Source: Duganella sp. BJB476 (GTDB taxonomy: Bacteria > Pseudomonadota > Gammaproteobacteria > Burkholderiales > Burkholderiaceae_D). Taken from it: DNA of 64,000 nt. Below the pieces are notes generated by a model. The model did not search any database. It saw only the letters and a list, made by a program, of their open reading frames with translations, and had not been told where the DNA came from. The translations under genes were made by a program, and so were the position numbers. Positions 8,715-18,480 of this stretch are shown here, piece after piece. Position 1 is the stretch's first letter. Every line of letters begins with the position of its first letter. The stretch spans positions 2,046,001-2,110,000 of the forward strand of contig NZ_QVIO01000001.1 of NCBI RefSeq assembly GCF_003416895.1, read 5' to 3'.

Positions 8715-9430
8715 ACACGCCGTCCCGCCCGCTGTCGTCGGTGCCGCCGGCCGTGCGCTGGCTGCTGGCGGCGGCGCTGGCCTTGCAGCTGGGCTGGCAG
8801 GCCAGCCGGCCGCCGCCGCATGTGCGCGCCGAGGCGCTGCCGCCGGCACCGGCGCCGGCCGCGCTGCAACTGGCCAGCCTGGGCGATCCGCTGGCGCTGT
8901 CGCGGCTGTTAATGCTGTATGTGCAGGGCTTTGACGAGCAGGCCGGCGTCACCATCGCCTGGCGCGACATGGACTACGGCCGCATCCGGCAATGGCTGGA
9001 GCGCGTGCTGGAGCTCGATCCGCGCAGCCAGTACCCGCTGCTGGCGGCCAGCGAGGTGTACGGCGCGGTCGGCGATCCGGCGCGAGTGCGGCTGATGCTG
9101 GACCTGGTCTACGCCCGCTTCGACGAAGACCCGAACCGGCGCTGGCCGTGGCTGGCGCACGCGGCCGTGGTGGCGCGCCACCGCCTGCACGACCTGCCGC
9201 TGGCGCGCCGCTACGCGCAGGCGATCCGGCTACGCGCCACCGGCCCGCAGGTGCCGGCCTGGGCGCGCGAACTGGAGCTGTTCGTGCTCGAAGACATGAA
9301 CCAGGCCGAGGCGGCGCGGGCGCTGATCGGCGCGCTGCTGGCCAGCGGCCAGATCACCGACGCCAACGAACTGCGCTTCCTCGAGCAACGGCTGCAAAAC
9401 CTGGCCCCGCCGGCTCAGCCGTCGCGCTAG
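8711..9430 (+). CDS. Membrane-anchored TPR-like protein of unknown function
   Basis: A 239-residue protein starting at GTG 8711, which overlaps the permease stop (GTGA). An N-terminal hydrophobic anchor (AVRWLLAAALALQLGW) is followed by a Pro-rich spacer and then helical repeats with TPR-like spacing, including LERVLELDPRSQYPLLAASEVY and later RALIGALLASGQITDANELRFLEQRL-type helices. I do not recognise a named family. Its tight coupling to the permease suggests that the two act together at the inner membrane, possibly as an export accessory of the pilus operon. Confidence 0.65.
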   Translation: MNTPSRPLSSVPPAVRWLLAAALALQLGWQASRPPPHVRAEALPPAPAPAALQLASLGDPLALSRLLMLYVQGFDEQAGVTIAWRDMDYGRIRQWLERVLELDPRSQYPLLAASEVYGAVGDPARVRLMLDLVYARFDEDPNRRWPWLAHAAVVARHRLHDLPLARRYAQAIRLRATGPQVPAWARELELFVLEDMNQAEAARALIGALLASGQITDANELRFLEQRLQNLAPPAQPSR

Positions 9431-9492
9431 GCGGCCGCGCAGTTTCCGTCTATCATGATGTATCACCGACACCCGTTACGAAAGGATGCCCC

Positions 9493-10047
9493 ATGCAGCG
9501 AGCCCAACGCGGCTTTACCCTGGTTGAGATTGCGATTGTCCTGGTCATCATCGGCCTGCTGCTGGGCGGCGTGCTGAAGGGACAGGGGTTGATCGACAGC
9601 GCCAAGGTCAAGAACATCATCCAGCAATCGAACGCCTTGTCGGCGGCGGTCAACTCCTACCAGGACAAGTTCCACGCGCTGCCGGGCGACGATCCGCAGG
9701 CGACCACCCACGCCCCCGGCGCCACCGGCAACGGCAACGGCGACGGCCAGATCGCCGAATACCAGCTGGCGCCGCAGCACCTGGCGCTGGCCGGTTTCAT
9801 CACCGGCTCGTTCAACGGCACCACCGACTTCATGACCAGCGCGCAGGGCGGCGCGGTCTACATCTACAACGACGTGGTCGGCGGCCGCGGCGGCAACGGC
9901 GTGCGGCTCGACAACCTGCCCGACTCCTTCGCCGAGCAGGTCGACAGCAAGCTCGACGACGGCAAATACAACACCGGCTCGGTGCGCGCCACCGCCGTCT
10001 ACACCAACAACGGCACGGTCATCCAGCGCACCGCCCTGTTCTTCTGA
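9493..10047 (+). CDS. Type IV pilin / major pseudopilin-like protein
   Basis: A 184-residue prepilin. Gly7 precedes Phe8, and Glu stands at mature position 5 (G/FTLVEIAIVLVIIGLLLGG). The hydrophobic helix is followed by a Gly/Asn-rich globular domain with no visible disulfide pair. Unlike its neighbours it is preceded by a 62-base gap and a good Shine-Dalgarno sequence (GAAAGGA, 6 bases before the ATG), so it may be made at higher level than the coupled minor subunits. It could be the main pilin of this cluster. The next start overlaps its stop by one base. Confidence 0.85.
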   Translation: MQRAQRGFTLVEIAIVLVIIGLLLGGVLKGQGLIDSAKVKNIIQQSNALSAAVNSYQDKFHALPGDDPQATTHAPGATGNGNGDGQIAEYQLAPQHLALAGFITGSFNGTTDFMTSAQGGAVYIYNDVVGGRGGNGVRLDNLPDSFAEQVDSKLDDGKYNTGSVRATAVYTNNGTVIQRTALFF

Positions 10048-10301
10048 TGCGACGGCTGTCCGGCCTGCAGATCCTCAACCTGCTGCTGGCGGCCGCCTGC
10101 CTGGTGCTGTGCGCCGGCTATTTCGCCTCGGGCCGGGCGCAGGATGGCTTCTGGAGCGTCGGCACCACGCTGGCCTTTGCCGCCCTGCTGCTGTTTAACG
10201 CCTTCTGGAAGCGCAAGGAAATCAAGCCGGCCTACTTCTGCTTCATGCTGGCCGCCGGCGTGCTGCAAGTCTATGTCTTCATCCTGAAAGTAAGCACTTG
10301 A
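10047..10301 (+). CDS. Small hydrophobic membrane protein, unknown
   Basis: An 84-residue protein made almost entirely of three predicted membrane segments (LQILNLLLAAACLVLCAGYF, VGTTLAFAALLLFNAFW, AYFCFMLAAGVLQVYVFIL). I do not recognise a family. It is translationally coupled on both sides: its ATG overlaps the pilin stop (TGATG), and its TGA overlaps the TTG start of the beta-lactamase-like gene. The coupling suggests a real, cotranslated product, possibly an accessory of the pilin or of the next protein. Confidence 0.6.
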   Translation: MRRLSGLQILNLLLAAACLVLCAGYFASGRAQDGFWSVGTTLAFAALLLFNAFWKRKEIKPAYFCFMLAAGVLQVYVFILKVST

Positions 10302-11068
10302 CATCACGCCTTATCTTGCTGGCCGGCCTGCTGGCGCTGGCCGCGCTGCCGGCCCGCTCGACAACACTGTGCACCTTGATCGCCGACGCCGGCAGCGGCG
10401 CCGTACTGCTGGAACAGGGCGACTGCGCCACCCGCGTCACGCCCGCCTCCACCTTCAAGATCGCCATCAGCCTGATGGGCTACGACGCCGGCGTGCTGCG
10501 GGACTTGCACGCGCCCGCCCTGCCTTTCGTGCCAGGCTACGTCGACTGGCGCGACAGCTGGAAGCAGACGACCGATCCCAGCCGCTGGATGAAGTACTCG
10601 GTGGTGTGGTACTCGCAGCAGACCGTCAAGGCGCTGGGCGCGCAGCGCTTCCAGCGTTATGTGCAAGCTTTCGACTACGGCAACCAGGACGTCGCGGGCG
10701 ACCCGGGCCAGCACAACGGCATGACCGGGTCCTGGATCAACTCCTCGCTGCGCATCTCGCCGCGCGAACAGCTGGCCTTCGTACGCAAGATCGTCCAGCG
10801 CCAGTTGCCGGTCAGCGCCCGCGCCTACGACATGACGGCGGCGCTGATGCTGGCCGAGCAGCGTCCCGGCGGCTGGGAAGTACACGGCAAGATCGGCGGC
10901 GCCGGCGGCTACGGCTGGTATGTGGGCTGGGCGCTCCAGGGCGGCCAGACCCGCGTCTTCGCGCGACTGATCCAGGACGGCCCCGCCGACGCCGACAACC
11001 CGACGCCGACCGGCATCCGCGCCGGCGAACAATTCCTGCAAGAGATCCCGGCGCTGCTGAAGCAATAA
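10298..11068 (+). CDS. Class D beta-lactamase (OXA-like) with atypical KIG motif
   Basis: A 256-residue secreted protein with a signal peptide (residues 1-21), starting at TTG 10298 (TTGA overlap with the preceding stop). It has the class D serine hydrolase motifs: STFK with Ser51 and Lys54, a SVV triad at 101-103 and YGN at 127-129. The third conserved box reads K198-I-G where KTG is usual. Trp97 and Trp146 lie in aromatic stretches typical of the fold. Enzymes of this class acylate and hydrolyse beta-lactams, or serve as the sensor domain of BlaR proteins. The KIG change leaves real activity open. Its place at the end of a pilus operon is unusual. Confidence 0.82.
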   Translation: MTSRLILLAGLLALAALPARSTTLCTLIADAGSGAVLLEQGDCATRVTPASTFKIAISLMGYDAGVLRDLHAPALPFVPGYVDWRDSWKQTTDPSRWMKYSVVWYSQQTVKALGAQRFQRYVQAFDYGNQDVAGDPGQHNGMTGSWINSSLRISPREQLAFVRKIVQRQLPVSARAYDMTAALMLAEQRPGGWEVHGKIGGAGGYGWYVGWALQGGQTRVFARLIQDGPADADNPTPTGIRAGEQFLQEIPALLKQ

Positions 11069-11071
11069 GAC

Positions 11072-11677
11072 TCAACGCGCGGCCAGCAACGCGCCCAGGC
11101 CCACCAGCAGCCCGCCGAACACGCGATCTATCCAATGCCGGAGCCGCAACAGGCGCGCGCGCACGGACCCAGCCGAAAAGCATAGCGCCACCAGGCAGAA
11201 CCAGACGACGTGGGCCGCCGCGATGAACGCCCCATACGCCAGTTGCACCGAAAACGGCGTCTCCGGCCGCACCGCCTGCATGAACAGGCTGACGATGAAC
11301 ACCGTGGTCTTGGGATTGAGCACATTGGTGAGGAATCCCGTGCGCAAGGCCGCCAGGTCGGACAGCGCCACCGCCCGCTCCGGCCCGCCCGCCGCGCCGG
11401 GCCGCGCACGCAGCATGCGCACGCCCAGCCAGACCAGGTAGGCGGCGCCGGCCAGCTTGATGGCGTTGAACAGCCACAGCGAATTTCGTATCAGCAGCCC
11501 CAGGCCCAGCAAGGTGTAGCCGACGTGGATCACCACGCCCAGCCCGATGCCGACGGCGGTGAGCACGCCGGCGCGCCGCGACAGCATCAGGCTATTGCGC
11601 GTCACCATCGCGAAGTCCGGCCCGGGGCTGATCACGGCGAGCAAGGTAATGGTGATTACAACTATCAATTCCGTCAT
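11072..11677 (-). CDS. LysE/RhtB family amino-acid exporter
   Basis: A 201-residue inner-membrane protein with about six hydrophobic segments. The N-terminal SPGPDFAMVTRNSL motif is diagnostic of the LysE/RhtB translocators that export amino acids or homoserine lactone-like compounds. A good ribosome site (AAGGAAA) precedes the ATG. It is convergent with the class D lactamase gene (3 bases apart) and divergent from a LysR-type regulator. That is the standard arrangement in which the LysR protein controls the exporter from a shared intergenic region of about 80 bases. The substrate cannot be told from sequence. Confidence 0.9.
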   Translation of the reverse strand: MTELIVVITITLLAVISPGPDFAMVTRNSLMLSRRAGVLTAVGIGLGVVIHVGYTLLGLGLLIRNSLWLFNAIKLAGAAYLVWLGVRMLRARPGAAGGPERAVALSDLAALRTGFLTNVLNPKTTVFIVSLFMQAVRPETPFSVQLAYGAFIAAAHVVWFCLVALCFSAGSVRARLLRLRHWIDRVFGGLLVGLGALLAAR

Positions 11678-11755
11678 GTCATTTCCTTCGATCGAATTAA
11701 GCCAGCCCTCATGCTAAAGGCTACAATCGCCTGAACATAACGATGATTGCTGACC

Positions 11756-12649
11756 ATGACGGTGACTCCAACTCACAGAATGCCCTCACTGACGGCGCTG
11801 CGCTGTTTCGAGGCCGCCGCCCGGCTGGAGCATTTCGGCCACGCCGCCGAAGCCCTGCACCTGACCCACGGCGCCATCAGCCGCGCGGTGCGCGCGCTGG
11901 AGGACGACCTCGGCGTCCAGCTGTTCGAGCGGCGCAGCCGCCGGGTCTTCCTCACCGAGGCCGGGCAAACGCTGGCGCGCGCGGTGCAATCGGGCTTCGG
12001 CCTGATCCAGCAGGCGGTGGGCGAGCTGCGCGCCGGCGCCGGCCGCCAGCGGCAGCTGGTGCTGTCCTGCGAGCCGACGCTGCTGATGCGCTGGCTGATC
12101 CCGCGCTGGCCGGATTTCCAGGCCGCCCATCCCGAGGCCGACTTCCTGCTGGTGGCCGGCGGCGGCCCGTTTTCCTTCGACAGCGGCATCGACCTGGCCA
12201 TCCGGCGCGGCGATTTCAACTGGCCCGGCCACTACCACGCCCATGAACTGTTTGCCGAACAGGTCGGCCCGGTCTGCCGCCCGGACAAGGTGGCGCAGTG
12301 GTTCGGGCCCGCCCTGCGGGCGGACGCGCCGCGCCTGCATGCCCGCAGCCGCGCCGACGCCTGGCGCGACTGGGCCGGCGCCGCCGGCGCCCCGCAGCGG
12401 CAACGCGGGACCGAGCTATCGTTCGAACATTTCTACTTCAGCCTGCAGGCGGCCGTGGCCGGACTGGGCGTCGCCATCGGCCCGCGCCACCTGGTGTGCG
12501 ACGACCTGAAAACCGGCTTGCTGGCGGCGCCGCTGGATTTCGTCGCCGACGGTTCCAGCTACTATCTGCTGTCGGCCGCGCCGCTGGCGGCGGCTGCGCC
12601 CCAGCAAGCCCTGCTGGAGTGGCTGAAACACACGGCAGCGGCTGATTGA
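11756..12649 (+). CDS. LysR family transcriptional regulator (GcvA-like)
   Basis: A 297-residue regulator. The N-terminal winged helix-turn-helix (about residues 10-70) has the family pattern LTALRCFEAAARLEHFGHAA, then LTHGAISRAVRALEDDLGVQLFER. This form is typical of the GcvA subgroup. A periplasmic-binding-like effector domain follows (about 90-295). I chose ATG 11756; an upstream in-frame TTG at 11747 and a downstream ATG at 11780 are alternatives. A TACAAT box at 11722-11727 could be its -10 element. It is divergent from the LysE exporter, which it probably controls. Confidence 0.88.
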   Translation: MTVTPTHRMPSLTALRCFEAAARLEHFGHAAEALHLTHGAISRAVRALEDDLGVQLFERRSRRVFLTEAGQTLARAVQSGFGLIQQAVGELRAGAGRQRQLVLSCEPTLLMRWLIPRWPDFQAAHPEADFLLVAGGGPFSFDSGIDLAIRRGDFNWPGHYHAHELFAEQVGPVCRPDKVAQWFGPALRADAPRLHARSRADAWRDWAGAAGAPQRQRGTELSFEHFYFSLQAAVAGLGVAIGPRHLVCDDLKTGLLAAPLDFVADGSSYYLLSAAPLAAAAPQQALLEWLKHTAAAD

Positions 12650-12716
12650 AAATAAAAAGCACGTGCGTACTATTATTGGACTAGAATAGCTGATACACAC
12701 AACAGCGGGAGACAGC

Positions 12717-13784
12717 ATGTTCGAAGAATTCATCGGCACCAAGGCGGTGTCGGCGCGCCACCAGTTCGACGTGGCGGCGCTGGACGCCTATCTGCGCCAG
12801 CACGTGGCCGGCTACCCGGACGGCACGCTGAGCGTGGAACAGTTCAAGGGCGGCCAGTCCAACCCCACCTACAAGCTCAGCATCGGCGGCCAGCACTATG
12901 TGTTGCGCACCAAGCCGGCGCCGGCCGCCAAGCTGCTGCCGTCGGCGCACGCCATCGAGCGCGAGTACCGCGTGATGGATGCGCTGAGCAAGCACGGCTT
13001 CCCGGCCGCCCGCCAGTACGCGCTGTGCACCGACGAGGCGGTGATCGGGCGCGCCTTCTACGTGATGGAATTCGTCGAAGGCCGGGTGCTGTGGGACCAG
13101 GCCCTGCCCGGCATGACGCCGGACGAACGCGCCGCCATCTACGACGAACTCAACCGCGTGATCGCGCAGCTGCACACGGTCGACTACGCGGCCATCGGCC
13201 TGGCCGACTACGGCAAGCCGGGCAACTACTTCGCGCGCCAGATCGAGCGCTGGAGCAAGCAATACCTGGCCTCGCAGACCGAGACCATCGAGGCGATGGA
13301 CCGGCTGATCGCCTGGCTGCCCGGCAATATCCCGCCCGGCGAAGACACCGCCATCGTGCACGGCGACTTCCGCCTCGACAACATGCTGTTCCACCCGACC
13401 GAGCCGCGCATCCTGGCGGTGCTGGACTGGGAGCTGTCGACCCTGGGCCACCCGTTCGCCGACTTTTCCTACCACTGCATGAGCTGGCACATCGAACCGG
13501 GCCAGTTCCGCGGCATCGCCGGGCTGGACCTGGCGGCGCTGGGCATCCCCTCGCAGCAGGACTACATCGCCCGCTACGCCGCGCGCACCGGCAAGACCAT
13601 CCGGCTGGAGGACTTCAATTTCTACCTGGCCTTCAATATGTTCCGCCTGGCCAGCATCATGCAGGGCATCATGAAACGCTATGTCGACGGCACCGCCGCC
13701 AGCGCCCAGGCGCTGGAATCGGGCCGCATGGCGCGCCCGATGGCCGAGCTGGGCTGGAGCTACGCCTGTGGCAAGCCGATCTGA
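12717..13784 (+). CDS. APH-family phosphotransferase (ACAD10/11-like)
   Basis: A 355-residue protein of the aminoglycoside/choline kinase-like fold. It contains the Brenner motif HGDFRLDN with His215 and Asp217, and a downstream metal-binding LDWELSTLGHP motif. In many proteobacteria this subgroup is encoded near acyl-CoA dehydrogenases and resembles the kinase part of ACAD10/11, which phosphorylates 4-hydroxyacyl-CoAs. Two acyl-CoA dehydrogenases lie nearby, though a sensor-kinase pair separates them. The start has a GGGAGA ribosome site 6 bases upstream. Function in 4-hydroxy-acid catabolism is inferred from family; antibiotic resistance is unlikely. Confidence 0.82.
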   Translation: MFEEFIGTKAVSARHQFDVAALDAYLRQHVAGYPDGTLSVEQFKGGQSNPTYKLSIGGQHYVLRTKPAPAAKLLPSAHAIEREYRVMDALSKHGFPAARQYALCTDEAVIGRAFYVMEFVEGRVLWDQALPGMTPDERAAIYDELNRVIAQLHTVDYAAIGLADYGKPGNYFARQIERWSKQYLASQTETIEAMDRLIAWLPGNIPPGEDTAIVHGDFRLDNMLFHPTEPRILAVLDWELSTLGHPFADFSYHCMSWHIEPGQFRGIAGLDLAALGIPSQQDYIARYAARTGKTIRLEDFNFYLAFNMFRLASIMQGIMKRYVDGTAASAQALESGRMARPMAELGWSYACGKPI

Positions 13785-13854
13785 CCGTTGCCTGTAGTGG
13801 ACAAAATCGCTTTCTGAAACGGCCGGCGTCGGCTACTATCGTGCTGCCAGCCCG

Positions 13855-16800
13855 ATGCTGGCCGCCGCCGCCGGGGTCCACTACGTGCCATTGTCAAAAC
13901 GTCCACGCCTGCCCTCCATCCGCTCGCAGATCGCGCTGCTGGTGCTGGCTTGCGCGTTGCCGACGGTGGTCGGCTTCGGCGCCGTGGTCAGCCAGTTCTA
14001 CCAGCGCGAACGCGACACCCTGATGGAAGACACCCGGCAGTCGGCCCGGCTGGTGGCCGCCGCCATCGACCGCGACCTGCTGCAGGCGGACAGCGCGGTG
14101 CGCGCGCTGGCCGCCTCGCCCAGCCTGCACAGCGGCGACCTGGCGGCGCTGCGCGTCCAGGCCGCCGCCCTGCTCGGCCCGCAATTCCCGGTCGCCCACT
14201 TCCTGCTCAGCGACGCCGCCGGCAAGGTCGCGCTGCACCTGGGCCCGGACTTGCCCGCCAACTTCAGCAACGCCGACAACCGGCGCCGCCTGGCGCTGCT
14301 GTACGCGCAATCGCGGCCGCAATTGACCATGCTCACCGTCGACGGCCAGGGCCTGCTGGCGATCGATGTGCCGGTCATGCTCGACAACCACCTGAGCTAC
14401 GCCCTGACCGCGCTGCTCAAGCCCGAACGGCTGGCCAGCATCCTGGGCGACGAGAAAATCGGCCAGCACCAGGCCATGTCGCTGTACGACACCGAAGGCA
14501 TGTTCGTCGCCCAGGCCGGCGGCCGGCGCCAGCTGCTGGCGCGCCCGGCCGAAGAAGCGATGCGGACCCAGCTGCGCACCACCGGCGAAGCCCTGCTGTC
14601 GACCGAAGCGGCCGACGGCACGCCGATTTACTTCGGCTTCAGCCGGGCGCCGGTCAGCCGCGTCACCATCGCCATCGCCACGCCGCAGCACCAGGCGCTG
14701 CAGGAATTGCTGGACTCCGTCACCACCATCTCGCTGACCATGACGGCGCTGCTGCTGGCCGGCTTTTCGCTGGCCTGGTGGGTCGGCGGCCGCATCGCCC
14801 GCTCGGTGCGCGAGCTGGTCGGGCCGGCCCAGGCGCTGGCCAGCGGCAGCCCCTTCACGCTGGGCGCGCTGACCTTCCGCGAAGCGAGCGAGGTCGGCCA
14901 GGCTTTCCTGGCGCTGGAGGGCGACCTGCGCCGCAACCAGGCCCAGCTTGAACAGCTGGTGGCCGAACGCACCATGCAGCTGGAAAAAAACCGCGCCCAG
15001 CTGGAAACCCTGTACGCCACCGCGCCGGTCGGGCTCAGCTATGTCGACAACGAGCTGCGCTTCGTCCGCCTGAACGACTACCTGGCCGCGCTCAACGACC
15101 AGCCGGTGATCGCCCACCTGGGCCGCCACGTGGGCGAGATGATTCCCGACCCCGAGGTGCGGCGCAGCGTGCTGGCTGACTACCGCGCCGTGCTCGACAG
15201 CGGCCGGCCGCTGACCGGCCTGCAGCGCTCGGGCTACCCGGCCGCCTCGCCCAAGCAGCTGTGCTACTGGGTGCTGAGCTACTATCCGCAGTTCGGCACC
15301 GACGGCCGCATCATCGGCATCACCGCCCTGCTGATGGACGTGAGCGAGCTGAAACGGACCGAGGCGGAACTGCGGCGCTCGCGCCAGTTGCTCAGCTCGA
15401 TGCTGGAAAACATGCCGGCGATGATCTTCCTGAAGCGCGCCGCCGACCTGCGCTACGAGCTGTTCAACCGCCACGGCGCGCAGATGTTCGGCCGCCCCGG
15501 CGAGGCCTTCATCGGCAAGAGCGACTACGACCTGGTGCCCACCGCCCAGGCCGACTTCTTCGCGGCCGCCGACCGCCGGGTGCTGGCCTCGGCCGCCGGC
15601 GAGGTGACCGAGATCGCCGAGGAGCCGATCACCGACGCCAGCGGCCAGACCCGCTACCTGACCACGCGCAAGGTGGCGCTGCGCGACGAGCTCGGCGCCG
15701 CCACCCACGTGCTGGGCATCTCGCTCGACATCACCGAGCGCAAGGCCGCCAAGGAGGCGCTGCGCGCCACCGTGGCGCAGCTGGCGCAGAGCGAGCACTT
15801 CGTGCGCACCGTGACCGACAACCTGCCCGGCATGGTGGCCTACTGGGACGCCGGCCTGCGCTGCCGCTTCGCCAACCGCTACTTCCTCGAATGGCACGGC
15901 CGCCGCACCGGGCAGATGCTGGGCGCCCACATGCCCGAGGTGCTGGGCGAGGCCCAGTACGCCGTCAGCGCGCCCTTTGTGCGGGGCGCGCTGGCCGGCC
16001 AGCCGCAAGCCTTCGCCGACCAGCTGCGCTGGCCGTCGGGCGAGCTCAGCCACACCTGGGTCAACTACATCCCGGATGTCGACCAGGGCGGCCTGGTGAG
16101 CGGTTTCTTCGTGCTGGTGTCCGACGTCAGCGAACTCAAGGAAACCGAACTGCACCTGCAGGAACTGAACGAGGAGCTGGTGCTGGCGCGCGACCGCGCC
16201 GAGGCCGCCAGCCGCGCCAAGAGCGAATTCCTGGCCAATATGAGCCACGAGATCCGCACGCCGATGAACGCCATCATCGGCCTGGCGCGCCTGCTGGAGG
16301 AAGCCGGGCTGGCGCCGCGCGAACGCGGCTACCTGGACAAGATCCAGCTGGCCACGCAATCGCTGCTGGGCCTGGTCAACGACGTGCTGGACTTCTCGCG
16401 CGTGGAGGCCGGCCAGCTGGTGCTGGAGCACGCCAGCTTCAGCCTGGAGCGCGTGCTCAGCAGCATCAGCGTGCTGGTCAGCGGCAGCGCCTGCGACAAG
16501 GGCATCGAGCTGGTCTACGACATCGACCCTGGCCTGCCGGCCGAGCTGGCGGGCGACCCGATGCGGCTGCAACAGGTGCTGCTCAATCTGATCGGCAACG
16601 CCATCAAGTTCACCAAGCGCGGCGAGGTGGTGCTGCAGGTGCGGCAGGCGCCGGGCGCCGTCCCGCCGCCGCAGCCGGACGCGCCGGGTTTAAGGGCCAT
16701 GTTGCTGGAATTCCGCGTGCGCGACACCGGCATCGGCATCACGCCGGAACAGCAAGCCCTGATCTTCGGCGCCTTCTCGCAGGCCGACAGCAGCACCAGC

Positions 16801-18480
16801 CGCCAGTTCGGCGGCGCCGGCCTGGGCCTGGCGATCTGCCGCCAGCTGGCCGACATGATGGGCGGCGCGATCGAGGTCAGCAGCGAGCCCGGGGCCGGCT
16901 CGGAATTCCTGTTCACCTGCCCGCTCGAATGCGGCGCGCCGGCCGCCGCGCCGCCGCCCGTGGCCGCCGGCCTGGCGGTGCTGATCGTCGACGACAACGC
17001 CAGCGTGCGGCAAGCCTTGCTGCGCGCCTGCGACCACCTGGGCTGGGTCGCCAGCGGCGCCGCCGACGCCGATGCCGCGCTGGCCCTGCTGCAGGAACGC
17101 CAGCAGCTGGGCCAGCCCTACGGCCTGATGCTGCTGGACTGCCACCTGCCGACGCCGGACGGCGCCGCCCTGCAGGACTGGCTGCAGGCCGGCCAGCCGC
17201 TGCCGCCGGTGCTGCTGATGGCGTCCGAACACGTGGTCGCAGCACAGGCCCAGCAGTGCAGCGGCCTGGGCGCGGCCGGCATGCTGTCCAAGCCGGTCAG
17301 CCCGGCGCGCCTGCTGGAGCGGGTCGCCTCGCTGCTGGGGGGCGACAACCGCGACGCCGGCATGGCGCCGCTGAGCGAGCATTCGCCGCTGCACGCGCGG
17401 CTGGCCGGCATGCGCGTGCTGCTGGTCGAGGACAATGAAATCAACCAGGAGGTGGCGCAATACATGTTGCACCACGCCGGCGCCAGCGTCGAGACGGTGG
17501 CCAACGGCCAGTTGGCGGTCGATTTGCTGCTGGCCGATCCGCAGCGCTGCGACGTGGTGCTGATGGACGTGCAGATGCCGGTGCTCAACGGCTACGACGC
17601 CACGGTGGCGATCCGCGCGGCCGGCGGCGCGCTGGCGCGGCTGCCCATCGTCGCCATGACCGCCAACGTGATGGAGGACGACCGCCGCCGCGCCGACCAG
17701 GCCGGCATGAACGCCCATGTGGCCAAACCGATCGACGTCGAGGAAATGATCGCCGCGCTGACCCGGCTGGTGCACGGAAGCGCCGGGGCGGCGGGCGCGC
17801 CGGATGCCGCGCCGGCCGTGGCCGCGGAGGCGGCCGAGGCGGCGCCGGCGCCCGCCGCGGACGCCGCGCTGGCCCGGCTGGGTGACAACGCCGCCGCGCT
17901 GGCGGCGCTGCCCGGCGTCGACCTGGACGCGGCGCTGGCGCGGCTGGGCGGCAACGCCGACGCGCTGGTGGCCTTGCTCAAGCGTTTCGAACAGTCGCAG
18001 GGCGACACCGTCACCGAAGTGCGGGCGCTGCTGGCGGCCGGCCAGCCACAGCAGGCGGCGCAAAGCCTGCACCGGCTGCGCGGCGTGGCCGCCAACCTGG
18101 GCGCGACCCAGATCGCCGGCCTGACCGCCAACGTCGAAGCCGTGCTGCACCACGCAGCCCCCGAGCCGGCCGCGCTGCACGCCGCGCTGGAGCAGCTGGA
18201 GTCCGCCCTGCAGCGGCTGACGGCCGCCGCCCGCCAGCTGGCGGCGCCGGATGTTCTGCCGAGCAACACTGTGACACACGACTTGCCGCAAAAGCTGGCG
18301 GAGTTACAGTGTTTGCTTCAGAATAACAACTTGAAAGCCTTGGAACACTTCCGGGCGCTGCGCCCGGCGCTGGCGGCGACGGCGCAGACCGGCGCGCTGG
18401 CGGAAGCGGTCGAGACGCTGAATTTCACAGTTGCGCAAAAAATGGTGGACGATATGTTGCAACGAAAGGACAGTGCATGA
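13855..18480 (+). CDS. Hybrid histidine kinase with PAS domains, two REC and an HPt domain
   Basis: A 1541-residue membrane sensor. A first membrane segment near residues 24-46 and a second near 290-312 flank a periplasmic sensor region. Three PAS-like domains follow at about 370-500, 505-630 and 640-770. The HisKA domain has His798 in SHEIRTP, followed by an ATPase domain (N-box LIGNAIKF, GxGLGLAI). REC1 has Asp1095, REC2 has Asp1238 in LMDVQMP, and the C-terminal HPt carries His1406 in [11 protein letters not shown]. It is therefore a complete internal phosphorelay. The ATG at 13855 lacks a clear ribosome site; GTG 13885 is an alternative. The diguanylate cyclase gene overlaps its stop (ATGA) and is the likely output. 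Confidence 0.92.
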   Translation: MLAAAAGVHYVPLSKRPRLPSIRSQIALLVLACALPTVVGFGAVVSQFYQRERDTLMEDTRQSARLVAAAIDRDLLQADSAVRALAASPSLHSGDLAALRVQAAALLGPQFPVAHFLLSDAAGKVALHLGPDLPANFSNADNRRRLALLYAQSRPQLTMLTVDGQGLLAIDVPVMLDNHLSYALTALLKPERLASILGDEKIGQHQAMSLYDTEGMFVAQAGGRRQLLARPAEEAMRTQLRTTGEALLSTEAADGTPIYFGFSRAPVSRVTIAIATPQHQALQELLDSVTTISLTMTALLLAGFSLAWWVGGRIARSVRELVGPAQALASGSPFTLGALTFREASEVGQAFLALEGDLRRNQAQLEQLVAERTMQLEKNRAQLETLYATAPVGLSYVDNELRFVRLNDYLAALNDQPVIAHLGRHVGEMIPDPEVRRSVLADYRAVLDSGRPLTGLQRSGYPAASPKQLCYWVLSYYPQFGTDGRIIGITALLMDVSELKRTEAELRRSRQLLSSMLENMPAMIFLKRAADLRYELFNRHGAQMFGRPGEAFIGKSDYDLVPTAQADFFAAADRRVLASAAGEVTEIAEEPITDASGQTRYLTTRKVALRDELGAATHVLGISLDITERKAAKEALRATVAQLAQSEHFVRTVTDNLPGMVAYWDAGLRCRFANRYFLEWHGRRTGQMLGAHMPEVLGEAQYAVSAPFVRGALAGQPQAFADQLRWPSGELSHTWVNYIPDVDQGGLVSGFFVLVSDVSELKETELHLQELNEELVLARDRAEAASRAKSEFLANMSHEIRTPMNAIIGLARLLEEAGLAPRERGYLDKIQLATQSLLGLVNDVLDFSRVEAGQLVLEHASFSLERVLSSISVLVSGSACDKGIELVYDIDPGLPAELAGDPMRLQQVLLNLIGNAIKFTKRGEVVLQVRQAPGAVPPPQPDAPGLRAMLLEFRVRDTGIGITPEQQALIFGAFSQADSSTSRQFGGAGLGLAICRQLADMMGGAIEVSSEPGAGSEFLFTCPLECGAPAAAPPPVAAGLAVLIVDDNASVRQALLRACDHLGWVASGAADADAALALLQERQQLGQPYGLMLLDCHLPTPDGAALQDWLQAGQPLPPVLLMASEHVVAAQAQQCSGLGAAGMLSKPVSPARLLERVASLLGGDNRDAGMAPLSEHSPLHARLAGMRVLLVEDNEINQEVAQYMLHHAGASVETVANGQLAVDLLLADPQRCDVVLMDVQMPVLNGYDATVAIRAAGGALARLPIVAMTANVMEDDRRRADQAGMNAHVAKPIDVEEMIAALTRLVHGSAGAAGAPDAAPAVAAEAAEAAPAPAADAALARLGDNAAALAALPGVDLDAALARLGGNADALVALLKRFEQSQGDTVTEVRALLAAGQPQQAAQSLHRLRGVAANLGATQIAGLTANVEAVLHHAAPEPAALHAALEQLESALQRLTAAARQLAAPDVLPSNTVTHDLPQKLAELQCLLQNNNLKALEHFRALRPALAATAQTGALAEAVETLNFTVAQKMVDDMLQRKDSA

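Noticed and set aside
12717..13784. Antibiotic (aminoglycoside) resistance role for the phosphotransferase
   Set aside because: The sequence belongs to the ACAD10/11-like subgroup seen with acyl-CoA dehydrogenases, which are also found nearby.
13894..16572. An 892-codon frame opposite the hybrid kinase
   Set aside because: Composition is dominated by Gly, Gln, His and Arg with no domain, whereas the plus-strand frame carries PAS, HisKA and ATPase motifs.
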